Shown here piece after piece: positions 1 through 11,171 of a stretch of 64,000 nt of DNA. The notes beneath the pieces are model-generated. The model was not told the DNA's origin. It was given only the letters and a program-made list of their open reading frames with translations, and ran no database searches. A program made the translations under genes and the position numbers. The stretch is taken from assembly GCA_027475525.1 (NCBI GenBank), contig JAMWFC010000065.1, positions 252,188-316,187 of the forward strand, in the 5' to 3' direction. Each line of letters begins with the position of its first letter. The stretch's first letter is position 1. The stretch is from Macrolepiota albuminosa (taxonomy: Eukaryota; Basidiomycota; Agaricomycetes; Agaricales; Agaricaceae).

Positions 1-1973
1 TACGCACGGACCGTATGAGTATTGCGTGTTTATTGTTTTTCGTTATTCTACGCGCCCGGACCTGGTTTTACCGGGCCTGGGCCCCGGTTGTTGCGCTGCC
101 GGTACGCGTCGTAATGGCTGATGGTTTTACCCATTATTTTCTTCGGCCGAATCCTCCTCTCTCTCCTCGTTTCCCCTCCTGCTTCCCTTTCCTTTCTCTT
201 GCTCTTTTTATTCTTCTTTTGGGTCCCGGGCACACGGTTGATCGTGGTGTGTGGTGGCGACGCGCAGGAGTACGATGAGTTTCGAGGTCGGGGCGACGGA
301 TTGATGGGCGCGCTTCATAGGTGACGTGATCTCGGATTTTATGCCGAGATCTTGCCTTAGCCGAGCACAGCGACGGATTGATGGGCGCGCTTCATAGGTG
401 ACGTGATCTCGGATTTTATGCCGAGATCTTGCCTTAGCCGAGCACAGCCACCCATCGGCTGCTGTCGTCCCATCAATTGGTGATCGCAATTCTTCCTGCA
501 CACGTTTACTGCTCAGTGACTGGCGAGTCGCTCATTACATGGGCCGGGGTTGGTTTTTCTGGTGAGCTTTGCCCTGAGTCTACGGTTTTCGACTCTAACG
601 CTTACAGTTTTCAGCGTTTTATTTGGATGTTTTGGGACTTTTGTGCTTTGTCTGTCTGCCTCGAGTGAGGCAGACGTATCAGTATGTCATGATCATACCG
701 TATGTCTTTTAGTTTTCTTATGATACATCATATGCTCTCCCACATGTACTTATCCTGCCGGAACTTAGGTCATTAATTAGTACATTCTAAATACATAGCT
801 ATAAAAACTGTCTCTCTTATACGAAATAATCTTTACTGCTTCAACTTGTGCTTTTGTGTTGTTTGGGGCCTCAGCCCAGACTCCGGCCAAATCACATTAG
901 CCTTCTGTCAGTTGACTTTGCCGGGTGTCATACAGTGCCCGTTTGACGTAGATAACAGTGATAAGACATTAACTTGTTTGACCTGTACTTCAGGTTCAGG
1001 TTGAAGCTGAAATCCATGGTTTCAAACAGTGAGACCCACCACTTATTTCTCAGAAGTCTTCAGCAGGATTGCTCACGCCTAGGTTTATCCCGCAAGCATA
1101 AGCATAGCCATGACCGGGAATAACAATTGCTGCCAGATAGCACTCAAGCAGTAAGTATGTTGACCATGCGGTCACCGGGAAGACCTAGTGAAGATACACA
1201 GCTCCTTTAGTCAAGAGACTGGAGGCTATCGCTTGTCTGCGTGTGTTGTGGTTGTAACAATGTGCTTCCGACCAAGTTGATTTTCTTTTGGATGGAATCT
1301 CTCGATATCCGGAGTTTCCAGGTTTCCGACTTTGAATGGAGAGACTGTCGGAAAAGACTTGCGATTCAAGGTTAGACGTCGGCGAAAGTGCTTTGCCTTC
1401 TTCATGTATCGAGTTACCTATATGAGTGTTCGATTGTTTAACAAGAATAGGAGTTGCGTCGGCCAGATAATATCAGCTGATGAACGGAAAGAGGCAATTC
1501 CAAGCAGTAGTGTTTATAGTCTCGTAATCGTTACTGCATCAACAAGAGAAGATATAATTGAAGGTTGTCAATCGCCAGTTGAGAAACTTCAGGGTTCTTA
1601 CGTCGAGGACGCGATTCACCGCCCAAGAGCCAGAGCTTGTCAGATTATTGAATTGCAAGCATAAATTGCTGAGAATCATTCCCCGATGCCACAAGCCCGA
1701 GAGAATATCAGAATTCTCGACCGATCTCAACGAAGCTTAAGCAACAGTAGAAACCTCTATAAACATAGAAATAGAGATATTAGTTGATAGTCAAATTGTG
1801 GAAGGATGAGTCCGGGATAGTCGGGCCGTTGAGTAAGCACGGCAATCAAATATCAGCACAGACAACTCTTTCCTTCAACCCCTAGCCTCTGGATCATACT
1901 ATCGGCTGGTTCCACACTCCACGTCCGCGCGGCAGTAACGAGAGCCTCAAAGATTCGTAGCTACTCAGCAACC
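1..1973. other. Upstream region without a recognised gene
   Basis: No open reading frame here resembles a family I know; the longest (1332-1664, +) has no recognisable motif. The first 250 bases are C/T-rich on the + strand. A 77-bp tandem duplication lies at 293-448 and is listed separately. The last few hundred bases before 1974 presumably hold the promoter of the following gene; I see no clear TATA box. Confidence 0.5.
293..448. repeat. 77-bp tandem duplication containing a small hairpin
   Basis: Bases 293-371 match the sequence 77 bases downstream without a mismatch, giving two head-to-tail copies. Each copy contains an 8-bp perfect stem (GATCTCGG / CCGAGATC) around an 8-base loop. The period of exactly 77 recurs at nine other places in this window in unrelated sequence, so the duplication may be an assembly artefact (see findings). 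Confidence 0.85.
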
Positions 1974-3277
1974 ATGTCTGAATCAGTAGCTCCGTTCGTC
2001 GTTTTTGGTTATGGATCACTCATTTTCAAGGTAACGTCCGCATAGCCAGTGATTTGGACTCGAATAAATTATCTAACTAAATCATGATCGATCAATTTTA
2101 ACATTGACAGCCACCACCTCACACCATCGCGAAAGGTATCTACCTTAAGCTTTTCTCTCACAGTATAATCTAAGTTGTATCCACCGGTAGTCCCTGGTTT
2201 TTTGAAAGGTTACGTTCGCCGATTTGCTCAGAAATCTCACGATCATAGGGGAACCCCTGAAGTCAGGAACTCTTAGTGTGAATTACTCGTCTTTTGCATC
2301 TTATCCGCGATACAGAGTCCAGGAAGAGTCGTCACTCTGGTTCATAAGGAAGACTGGGAAAAATTTTCGAAATCTGTAAGTCTTTCAACCCCGGAGTTCT
2401 ACTGTAAGCAACTTCGAGTCCTAGGATCCGTTCCCTGACGACGACATTGTATGGGGTCTGTCTCGTAGACCTATCACTATTCCTGGATATTGATAAGATT
2501 TACCAAAGGCATTGCTTATACCATAGATCCGGCATACGTGGCCGAAGTGCGCGATTACTTAGGTACGTGAAACTCCATTCACGGGTGCTATGTGCGGTTT
2601 TTGGAATGAATAGTCTGATTACACATACAATCAGATTACCGGGAAAAGGTACGAAGATGCTTTCATGTTGATCGGAATGCTTACCACCCCCAAGGATGGC
2701 TATACTATGGAGGTTCTAGATGTATACGGTATGAATGAGAATGAGGAGAGAGTTTTAGTTCATGGAGTGCGTCCCTCTGAAAAAAGAAGTTGAGTACTCC
2801 TGAGGCCTCTCTATTACAGGCATTTGTCGGTATATTTCTACGATCGTTAACCGGTCGGAACTAAATCGGTCCTTTAACTAGTGTTATGTTGGCCGTGACG
2901 ACAATCCTTCTTTCGGTGAGCATCATTCGTTCGAATCATGGTTGAAAATAATCTGGTAGATCTGTTACAGTCGGTTATGAGCCGATAGATATCCTTGCTG
3001 AGCGAATTTGGACATCCGTTGGTCCATCTGGTCGGAACAAGGTTCTTCCCATGCAATCTCTGTGTTCAGGGAGGCTGAATGCCGACCTCTTAGGACTATC
3101 TTTATAGCCTTGTTAAAGCAATTCGTGACCTATCACCCAATTCACATGACTCCCACCTGTATGCACTTGAGGTTAGTGTATTCACATGTCTTGAGTCTCT
3201 CTATATGCAACCAAATGCTTGATCAGACACAGGTACGAGCTTTGGATGCTCTACATGAATCGGAAGATCGGCCATAG
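1974..3277 (+). CDS. ChaC-like gamma-glutamylcyclotransferase (glutathione-specific type)
   Basis: Predicted to cleave glutathione to 5-oxoproline and Cys-Gly in the cytosol, as known for the ChaC/GCG1 family. Model by homology and GT..AG sites: exons 1974-2030, 2111-2135, 2191-2261, 2316-2375, 2425-2455, 2509-2562, 2635-2648, 2695-2766, 2882-2915, 2971-3041, 3094-3171, 3233-3277, all in phase, 203 aa, the normal family length. Seen in order: the nucleotide-free binding loop FGYGSL at residues 11-16, VPGFLKGYVRRF, DHRGTPE, PGRVVTLV, the YRE motif with the likely catalytic Glu103, DDNPSF, and SVGPSGRNK near the C-terminus. The ATG at 1974 gives the usual short N-terminus before the YGSL loop. 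Exon 7 is only 14 bp yet encodes the catalytic Glu. Least certain are the boundaries around exons 3/4 (weak donor GTCAGG) and 8/9 (a 115-bp intron). Confidence 0.9.
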
Positions 3278-5744
3278 ACTTGGGGGTCCTCTTAGTTCTC
3301 CGGTATTCTCTTCGTGATAACATCCCAATGAGGTGCCCAAGTACATGTAACTCTAAATCGGTTTGACAAGTCGCCTCTTGATGATCCCTAGTCTTCTTGG
3401 ATAAAATTTAGAAGCACTATTTAGAGAAGAGTAGAGAAACTCAGACCAATAATATAATGCGTCTGCAACTGTTTTCAGATAATTATAAATTCGTCTATGA
3501 GATTGGTATCCATGTATTCTCAAAAAGACCATCATAATAAAACTAGCTATGCGCTGTGCCTTCATCATGGGATCTGTAGCTTGTTGAGGGCTTTGCTTTT
3601 TCAAGCCTCAAGTTTAAAAACAGGGCCCTAACTAAAGAATGTGAAGTTGGGGCTGGAATGAGAAATCGAGTTGGAGGAAGTTTATTTAGCCTCAACCTCA
3701 GTTCATCTCGTTCAGGCCTTGTTTAAAAAACTAAATACTTAAACCCAGTGAGAAAATGATTTGGGCTTCTAGAAACGTCTGAGTGGGTTACCTTTGGTCA
3801 GATTTTCAAATTTGTCTGATGGACTTGAAAAATAAAAGTGTCAAATCGTAATACTATGTATGTTGTATCAGCTGAAACGAACGTTTATGTGGAGAAATCA
3901 CCTTATTTGTTTATTATTGTTATATCCGCGCTTGCCTTTCCTCGTTTTTACCTTTATCACATAACATAGATTTCTACCCACCCTGTGTCAGCATACTTGA
4001 TGGAAATAACCGGCTCATCTTGGGACCGTGTCTACTCACCCACGCGTTGACAATGCCGTTTTTTCTGCGTGTTCGTGGTATACTACGGACATTACAGCTA
4101 TCCATGATTTGGTTGATTATTCTGGTCCTGAATTGCCTATCCAGCTACGCTTACTTCTCGTCATGCAATCTATCCTTCTCCTTGTGCAGCGTTCATTGTC
4201 CTCACCTTTTCTACGCTGTAGCCTCTTGCTTTGCATGCAGAACTTCGACCTTTGCCTAACGCACGTGATACATAGTTCGATCTGCCTTTGTCCTACGACT
4301 GCTTCCCCTACAAGATTGCTGGATGCACGTTTTCGTACCCTCATGGCTTATAGGTTGTTAGATGGGTATATAATGGTCAGTGGGACTGCTCTTAGAGGAT
4401 ATATTGGCCGCGGCCCTCTATTAGAAAGCCGAAAGGCTGTACGTTTCTTTGCTGCCACACCGCCCAGTAACCACGATGTGGTAGAGGGGGAAAGATTGCT
4501 GATGGAATTAGATTAAAGGTAACAACGTACAAGTAAATTGGGTTTGGCTAAGGAGGCGACGAGTACAAACGAAACGGAAAAGGAACGTCTGAGTAGGACG
4601 ACGGTAGAAAGTGATGGAGCCGGATTAGGAAATGAGTGGTACGAATAGGGGAGGGAAGGAAATAGAGTTTCGGGATTATGAGACCAACCAACGGTCAGAA
4701 ACAGAATTGGGGAGGAATCGTCGATTCGAAGCAATGTAGCGGGAGATCGTCGATGCTGTGAGCATGTAAAATAAGTCGAGAGAAACATACGAATAGACAG
4801 TTTTTCGATACCCCATAATCTCTGGTCTTGAGCTCTGCTTGACTCGTGCACTTCGTGATCCTTGTCTCGTCATCGTCTGGTCTGTTCTTGGCTGTCTTGT
4901 CTGCTCGGCTCTGTCTGGCTTGGTCGACGTCTGACCCGACGTCAAACGTCGCGTGCTCGCTGTCTACGGCAGCGGACTTAGATTCTCTCGGCTTCTCGGT
5001 GTTCTGTACTTCTCTGCCTCGGCTCTGTCTCGTCGGTTCCGGCTTTGCTTTTGCCTGTCCCGGCTTAGTTCTCGGATTGATCGCTTGGCTCGGCGTCTCT
5101 GCTTTAGTCTCGGCTCTGTTCTCGGCTTTCCGGCATCTCTGCCTTGATATCTAGACGTCTTGACTATCTTCTGCTAGCCGACCTCTTTGGTTGTCTTCGC
5201 TTCACTACTGTTCTCTCTGTTCGGTGCTTGTTTCATCTCGCTTAGAAGCGACGCACGGTTACTCTCTCTCAGACGTGAACTCCTTGTTCTTACTGGTTCT
5301 CGTCATCCATTGGACTACGCGCTTTCGTTCCGCTACAACGAACGATACTCCACGCCTACACACGACACTACATTTTTCTTACCTACTTCGACCTCTACCC
5401 TTACCCTCAACCCTCGACTCCTTTGACTTCGTTCCCGATTCATCAGGTAGTCCACCCCACGTCCACAACGAACAAGGTGTAAACATCTTCGCTGCCGTAA
5501 TTCCAGGTAATGGATATTATGTGTCCAAGTCACATCTCAAACTCTAATTTTATCCCGTTAATTCACTTGTCACCGACTCAATAACATGACGAAATTTCTC
5601 TGCTCAGTAGGTAAAGTGGAAGGAGTCATCGACGATTGTAGCTAACCTCACGGCATTTTTTAGGAGACTTACGGCGTCGTTGGTATTTCCACGCTCTTTG
5701 AGTAAAAAACAATGCTCTTAGTTAATTTGTGATCACGAACAAGG
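3278..5744. other. Intergenic region, low-complexity pyrimidine-rich stretch
   Basis: No gene is recognised. A 162-codon frame at 4028-4516 (+) resembles no family I know and has no intron-linked partner, so I do not call it. From about 4850 to 5420 the + strand is dominated by CTCGGCTCTG-like words, which open spurious frames. A sequence near 5467-5500 (CAACGAACAAGGTGTAAACA and following) recurs imperfectly at 5736-5770 just upstream of the next gene. Confidence 0.45.
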
Positions 5745-5752
5745 TATAAATA
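5745..5752 (+). promoter_or_regulatory. TATA-like box upstream of the amine oxidase
   Basis: TATAAATA lies about 61 bases before the chosen ATG at 5813. A plausible core promoter by sequence only; no transcript data are available. Confidence 0.35.
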
Positions 5753-5812
5753 TCTTCGATGCAAAGTTTAGGCCGTAGTCCTCAGATAATTTTTAGGTCG
5801 CGAATAACGGAC

Positions 5813-7746
5813 ATGACGCCTCTAAGTCTTCATCTCAAACATCTCATTCTCTACCTTCTTTCGACGAGCTCATGTGTCACATATGGTTCCGCCATTCCGA
5901 CTCATCAGGGAGAGGCCGACTCAACAACGAAAGTCCTCATCTTAGGAGGTGGTATGGCAGGAGTCATTGCCGCTCGCACACTTCATACTCAGGGGATGGA
6001 TGATTTTCTACTGATTGAAGCCAGGGACGAGTTGGGTGGCCGTATGCAGAGCACAAACCTAGGCGACTATGTAGTGGAGCTTGGGCCGAATTGGATAGAG
6101 GGGACGCAGACAGGGAATGGACCAGTCAATCCTATCTGGGCATTGGCAAAGAAATATGGACTCAATACCCAGAACAGTTCCTTGGAAAATATAAGTATGT
6201 TTTGTTTTTTTCGACATGTCTTGGGCTAATCTTTTTGACCGTAGCGACATTCGATGAAACAGGCCAAGTGGACTTCATGGATGTATTAAATACAGCTGCC
6301 AATGATTTCGATCACTTCGTCAATTATAGTGGTGCGTTGTTCTTCAAATTATTTTGGCAGTGCTCATGTTTTGACACTTACTTTTCTTTGCTCTTTAGGG
6401 CAACGCTTAGCCCAAAGCTTAGTAGATCTTACAGGCAGAGGCACATACGACTTCATCGGAAAGATACCTGGTGATGCTCATGAAAGGGCCGCTGAATATC
6501 TTATCGTAAGAGCGTTTACAACGACACTATTGATTTTCGTCTGATTGACTGGGTTGTAGTTTGATTGGGAATATGCTCAGACCCCACTTCAGTCTTCTGG
6601 GATTGCTACTGCGCGAGTGAGTTGCAAACGACGCAAATGGCGAACTTGGGGATGAGCTTTCATATTCTTACATTAGAACTCCAATGCGACTTTTGAACCA
6701 AGCGCAGGTGGATTCTCCGACGAGGAATGGTTAAGTATCGATCAACGTGGCTATAAGACAATCATTCAGCAGGAAGCAAATTCTTTCCTCGAACAAGGTC
6801 AACTTCGTTTGAATACCCTCGTCAAGTCCGTCGAATGGTCGGCCTCTGGCGTCAAGGCTGTCTTCAACGATGGTACCTCGATTTCTGCGGATTATGCCAT
6901 CTGTACCTTCAGCCTTGGTGTGCTTAAAATGGGTGATGTCAAGTTCGAACCTGATTTTCCCGGTGATTTTATACGCGCTCGTCATGGTGAGAACTGATCT
7001 AAGTTTCCATCTAGATTACAAAAAAGAAGCTTTGGCAAGTATGACAATGGGAACGTACACAAAAATATTTCTACAGTTCCCGCAGAAGTTCTGGTTCAGC
7101 ACCGAGGTTGATACCTGATCCTAACCTCACTAACCGAAACTTACTTTGTGACCACATGCAGTTCGCTCTTTATGCAGATCTCGAGCGTGGACGATACCCT
7201 GTGTGGCAAAGCCTTGATATGGAGGGCTTCTTACCTGGATGTGGAATTATATTTGCAACAGTCACGGTGAGAGGTGTCCTTGAAAATTTCACAATGCTTG
7301 TTAAATCTGCGAGTAACAGGGCGACTATTCGGAGAGAGTTGAAGCCTTATCCGACGAAGAGATCAAGACAGAGAGCATTAGTATTCTCCGAACTATGTTT
7401 CCTAATGTTACGATACCTGAGCCTCTGGCTTTCAAGTTCCATCGATGGTTCAACGACCCATTGTACCGTGGCTCATACTCGAACTGGCCTCCCAGTTTCT
7501 TGGAGCAGCACCATGACAATATCAGGGCGAACCTAGGGAGACTTTACTTTGCTGGAGAAGCGACCAGTCGAGACTATTATGGTCCGTAACTCATCTTGAA
7601 ATGAAACGCGGTTAATAAACTTACTCTCAGGATATCTGCATGGAGCCTATTTTGAAGGCCAAGATATGGCTAATATGGTGGCAAAGTGCATCAGAGGTGA
7701 AAGCTGTGTGTCGCTCCCAATTAATGAAATGGTCAAGAATAGTTAG
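5813..7746 (+). CDS. FAD-dependent polyamine/amine oxidase with signal peptide
   Basis: A flavin-containing amine oxidase, most like fungal polyamine oxidases, which oxidise spermine or spermidine and release hydrogen peroxide. Exons 5813-6194, 6245-6331, 6399-6505, 6560-6616, 6677-6986, 7015-7106, 7162-7266, 7320-7581, 7631-7746 join in phase to 505 aa, the usual length. The N-terminus has a hydrophobic stretch ending near SAIP that looks like a signal peptide, so the enzyme may enter the secretory pathway. The dinucleotide-binding motif VLILGGGMAG is near residue 45, followed by LLIEARDELGGR and ELGPNWIEG. Later come MGTYTKIFLQFP and the C-terminal FAD contact LYFAGEATSRDYYGYLHG. The ATG at 5813 is preferred to an in-frame one 54 bases upstream because it starts directly at the signal peptide. 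Substrate preference cannot be read from sequence. A copy of the end of the last exon lies downstream (7868-7941). Confidence 0.92.
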
Positions 7747-7867
7747 TGTCACCCATGATTATTGATAAAGCTCTGTACACTTGTGTGTTACTACTAAAGT
7801 TGGTAGATGAAAAATTATAGTAAATACAATGATGTCTCGTCTTTTCGAATGACGAAGATGGGTGATA

Positions 7868-7941
7868 ATGGTGGCAAAGTGCATCAGAGGTGAAAGCTGT
7901 GTGTCACTTTCAATTAATGAAATGGTCAAGAATAGTTAGTG
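7868..7941 (+). repeat. Duplicated 3' end of the amine oxidase coding sequence
   Basis: Bases 7675-7748 (last codons, stop and first bases after it) are repeated 193 bases downstream with three mismatches (TCGCTCCCA versus TCACTTTCA). Only about 74 bp are copied, so this is a local segmental duplication and not a second gene. Confidence 0.85.
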
Positions 7942-8133
7942 CCATTGAAGGTGACTGATCCCAAATTGAGTGAAAAATGTAAGTCCTGATGAGAAATTCT
8001 TGGATTCAAGATCAATTGTAACTTCATCAAAAGTTAGACTCTGGCTTTTTTGAATAGTAATTGCTGAAGTCAGTGTCTGTTGCAGCATCATTGATGTGAC
8101 AATGTGAAGAGTTGGAGTGGTACCATGCACACA

Positions 8134-8340
8134 CACTGCTGGTGCCAGAACCTATTTCCATCCCTATTTCCATCAGAAAAAGTGACAAAGAAGTGTGTTA
8201 TGCCATTTCTAATATACATATTTCCAAGGAAAAAGGTTTGAGACAATGGAAAAATGCAAGGCAAAAAGTTGCCAAAGAAATAGCATGAAACATTTCTTTG
8301 TCACTTTTTCTGGTGGAAACAGGTTCTGACACCAGCAGTG
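8134..8340. mobile_element. Short foldback (MITE-like) element
   Basis: The left arm 8134-8192 (starting CACTGCTGGTGCCAGAACCT) and the right arm 8294-8340 are reverse complements over about 47 bases with few mismatches. The left arm carries a small internal duplication (CTATTTCCATC twice). About 100 bases of AT-rich DNA lie between the arms and no coding sequence is present. It resembles a non-autonomous inverted-repeat element; the family is unknown. A diverged half-copy may lie near 62650-62760. The next 450 bases, to 8800, hold nothing recognisable. Confidence 0.6.
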
Positions 8341-8800
8341 ACAATGATCAGGGACATCATTTGGCCACTCGCTGCTTTGTTCAGACAATTATATATATGC
8401 ATGCACAACACATGCATTCTCAGTCTTGTTTATATGTCTATAGGGATGCATCATACCTACTGTACACTTACTCTACTATACTCAGACTAACAACTATACA
8501 TACCTAGATCATTATACTTATGCAAGCTATCTACATATAGAAGGTGCAGTGCTAGTGTGTTGCCAATGCTAAGCGCCTTGCACAACCTTTGTCAAGGGTT
8601 TTTCGCTATGATGATCTACTGAGCATTTCTCTTTCTCCTTATAAATTTGGCTTATTCTTGTCTTTATGTTATACTTATGTTGTTCTATTACTTCTTCTTT
8701 AAATTGCTAACCTTTCCAAGTCACTCAATGGCAGGGTGGCAAGGACACGTATATAAGTGGCTATTACCAAAATATGTACAAGAAATGGCTAGGCTACTCT

Positions 8801-11171
8801 TTAGTCTGTTTTCTTGCTAACCTCATCATCTTCAAAGAAGCTATCGTCTGAAGAAGGCAAGGATTCATCCCAGAAAGGCAAGAATTCCTCTAGCAAGATA
8901 TTATTGGCAAATTGCCAGTCAAGAGTGTCCTGACAGTTGGCTTGATAGTCCTGCAAGACAGCAAGACTCCGGGCTAGGTTATCATAACAAAGCTGGAACA
9001 CCATTAGTTGAGTGCATACATGCTCCTGCTCCTGACCAAGCACCGCTTCCATTCTTCCCACTCAATCTGCGAATTGCTCCAGAACTTCGCAAGGATACAA
9101 GGCAATGACAGGATACACCAAGTCCTGGCCCACTCACCAGAAAGCACTGCTGACAACGTGTGGCAAGGGCTGAGCAGTTCAGGAAGGATTAACTGTTGCC
9201 GCAATGTGTTGCCAGAGCTCTAGGTTGGCCATGGCTTCCTTTGTCCAAGAGGCAGTAGGTCCTTGAAACGGTGACCACTGTCAATTGGGGCTCTTCCTCA
9301 GCATCTCCTCCTCTTCCTCCCTTGCTGGGGTCATTGCAGCCACCTCCTTGGTGTTGCTGGTTGCTGCATCCTCCTTCAGAATCTCCAGGTCCCACGTCTC
9401 TGAATCCTCCTCTCCTGCCACATTGTCATCACCCCTTGCATCTTGTCCCTCCCTTGCCATTGAAACCATTGCCACCACCTCCTCCTCCTTGGCAGTAGGC
9501 AAGGCTGCTCCTTCTAAGTGAAGGGGGGACAGCAAGCAGCTGGGACCAGCATCAGAGTCAGCAGGAGGGAAATGGCTGGCAGCAAGCATAGTCTCCAACT
9601 TTTTCATCTCCACATCCTCTGGGGTAGAAGGGGGTGACATCACATGAGCCCATTTTGCCTTTGCCTTGCCCTTCCCCTTGGTAGGTGAAGAGACTATTGA
9701 TTGCTGGTGGTCCCCAGCACCATGCTTACTGACAGACTCTGACCTCTCACCTTGGCACATCGGCAGCGCCAAAGAGGACTTACTGATACTTGCCACCCGC
9801 CCGGCAGCAACCTCCTGCCTTTGACCCTTGACAAACTCCCTAGCCCGCTTAACCAGGACAGCCCATGAAAAGGTCCTCTCCACAACGACATCAGGTGCCC
9901 TACCTTGCTCACGACTCTTGGCACCATTGATTGTGCAGGCATGCTTAAGGGTTCTGCACCTGTAATAAGGCTGAGCACCAGTGGGGAACCAACAACTTTC
10001 TGGGTCGTTGTCAGCCCAGCATTTGTCACACTAAGGTAACTAAGCTGGAATATGGCAGAAGAAAGAAGAATCACTTACTGTGCCTCACAAATCTTTAAAC
10101 TCTTGGCAAGTTGCCAAGGACACAGTGTGCTTATTCTTCATCTCAGGCAGTTCAATGCCCTCCTCAATCCCCTCATTCAGGGTCACCTCCTCCCGGTGTG
10201 GCAAGAGCAGTCCCTTCAATTCTTTGTCATCAAACAAGGATTGACTAGGAAGCTATTCTATAGTCAGTAATAGAAAGGGAACAGTCACAAACAAGCTTAC
10301 CGCATACTGAGGGGTCTTCCCTTTGCGAGACTAAGGAGAAAAAAATATTGGTGATGCCTGGCAGCAGTAAGGTAAGATGAAACTTACCTTCTTCTTCAAA
10401 GCCTTACCCAGCTTGACTGGGGAGCCCATCCTGCTTGCCAGCAGTGCTGGGCTCTGTGCACTGCCAGCATGGGAACCTTTACTAGAACCAGCAACTACTG
10501 ACTCCTGCTTTGGCGTAATGGGTGCCTTTCCTTTGCCAATGATCTCCTCCTCACCAGTGGCTTTGTGCTTCTTCCATGCCCTAGTCTGCTTCTTAGTGTC
10601 ATGAAAAGCCTCTTCCAGCATGTCTGCATGAATAGCTGTCATCTCAGCATCTACCTGCAAGTTAGCAAGAGGTGCTAACACCTCTTGTTTGCTATGTGGA
10701 GACAGATCAGACCACAGCTAAGTTAGAAATCAGAATCAGAGATACTTACTCAGGTGCGGGCATGCTTACCATCATCAGCAAGGCACCAGAGAGGATATCC
10801 TCCAATTTGTCCTCAATGATGAGAACAGGAGGAGGCGCCTAGAGACTCAATCAGTAATAAGGCAGCAAGTACTGATACAGACTTACAAATCTGGAGAAAA
10901 GTGCTAACCACTCAGTGCCACGGTTGTCAATGTACTGCAAATGGCACCATTCTTGCACTTTGATCTCCTAATCCTACCCCATGCCTAAAACTCTCACTTC
11001 CAGCCAGTGCTCCAACAGCTTTATAACGGCAACGACCAAGTTTGGAGGCGCCTCCGCACCCACACCCTTGATACACCTAATAAATGTGTTTGTCTTGGCA
11101 ATGTACGCATAGGCTGTGTCTTGGGTCTCTTGCAATGGGACAACAAGTGGAGTTGAAAATTGGAAAGACAT
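8801..11171 (-). CDS. Multi-exon gene for a Cys-rich, disordered protein of unknown function
   Basis: I do not recognise a named family. The - strand has a series of good coding segments separated by short intron-like gaps: 11171-10974 (from a Met), ~10930-10890, ~10840-10780, ~10720-10385, ~10180-10085, 10032-9281, and ~9070-8801. Their exact joins are uncertain. The best region is 10032-9840: Cys residues spaced as CDKCW, ESCWFPTG, YRCRTLKHAC, followed by INGAKSR and a basic helix. This is a cysteine cluster that could bind zinc, although one expected Cys seems replaced by Tyr (PYYRC). Downstream is a long Ser/Pro/Glu/Lys-rich segment, probably disordered, and an acidic C-terminus (SSDDSFFEDDE). 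From memory, similar Cys-cluster proteins are common in repeat-rich regions of agaric genomes; that is not a search result. It may be a gene carried by a transposon, or a decayed one. Confidence 0.45.

Noticed and set aside
4028..4516. 162-codon + strand frame as a possible small gene
   Set aside because: No recognisable domain, no supporting splice partners and a biased Leu/Cys/Ser content. It may be real but I cannot support it.
4846..5547. Overlapping open frames of 60-118 codons
   Set aside because: They follow CTCGGCTCTG-type low-complexity DNA, encode Leu/Ser-rich strings without motifs and overlap each other in several frames.
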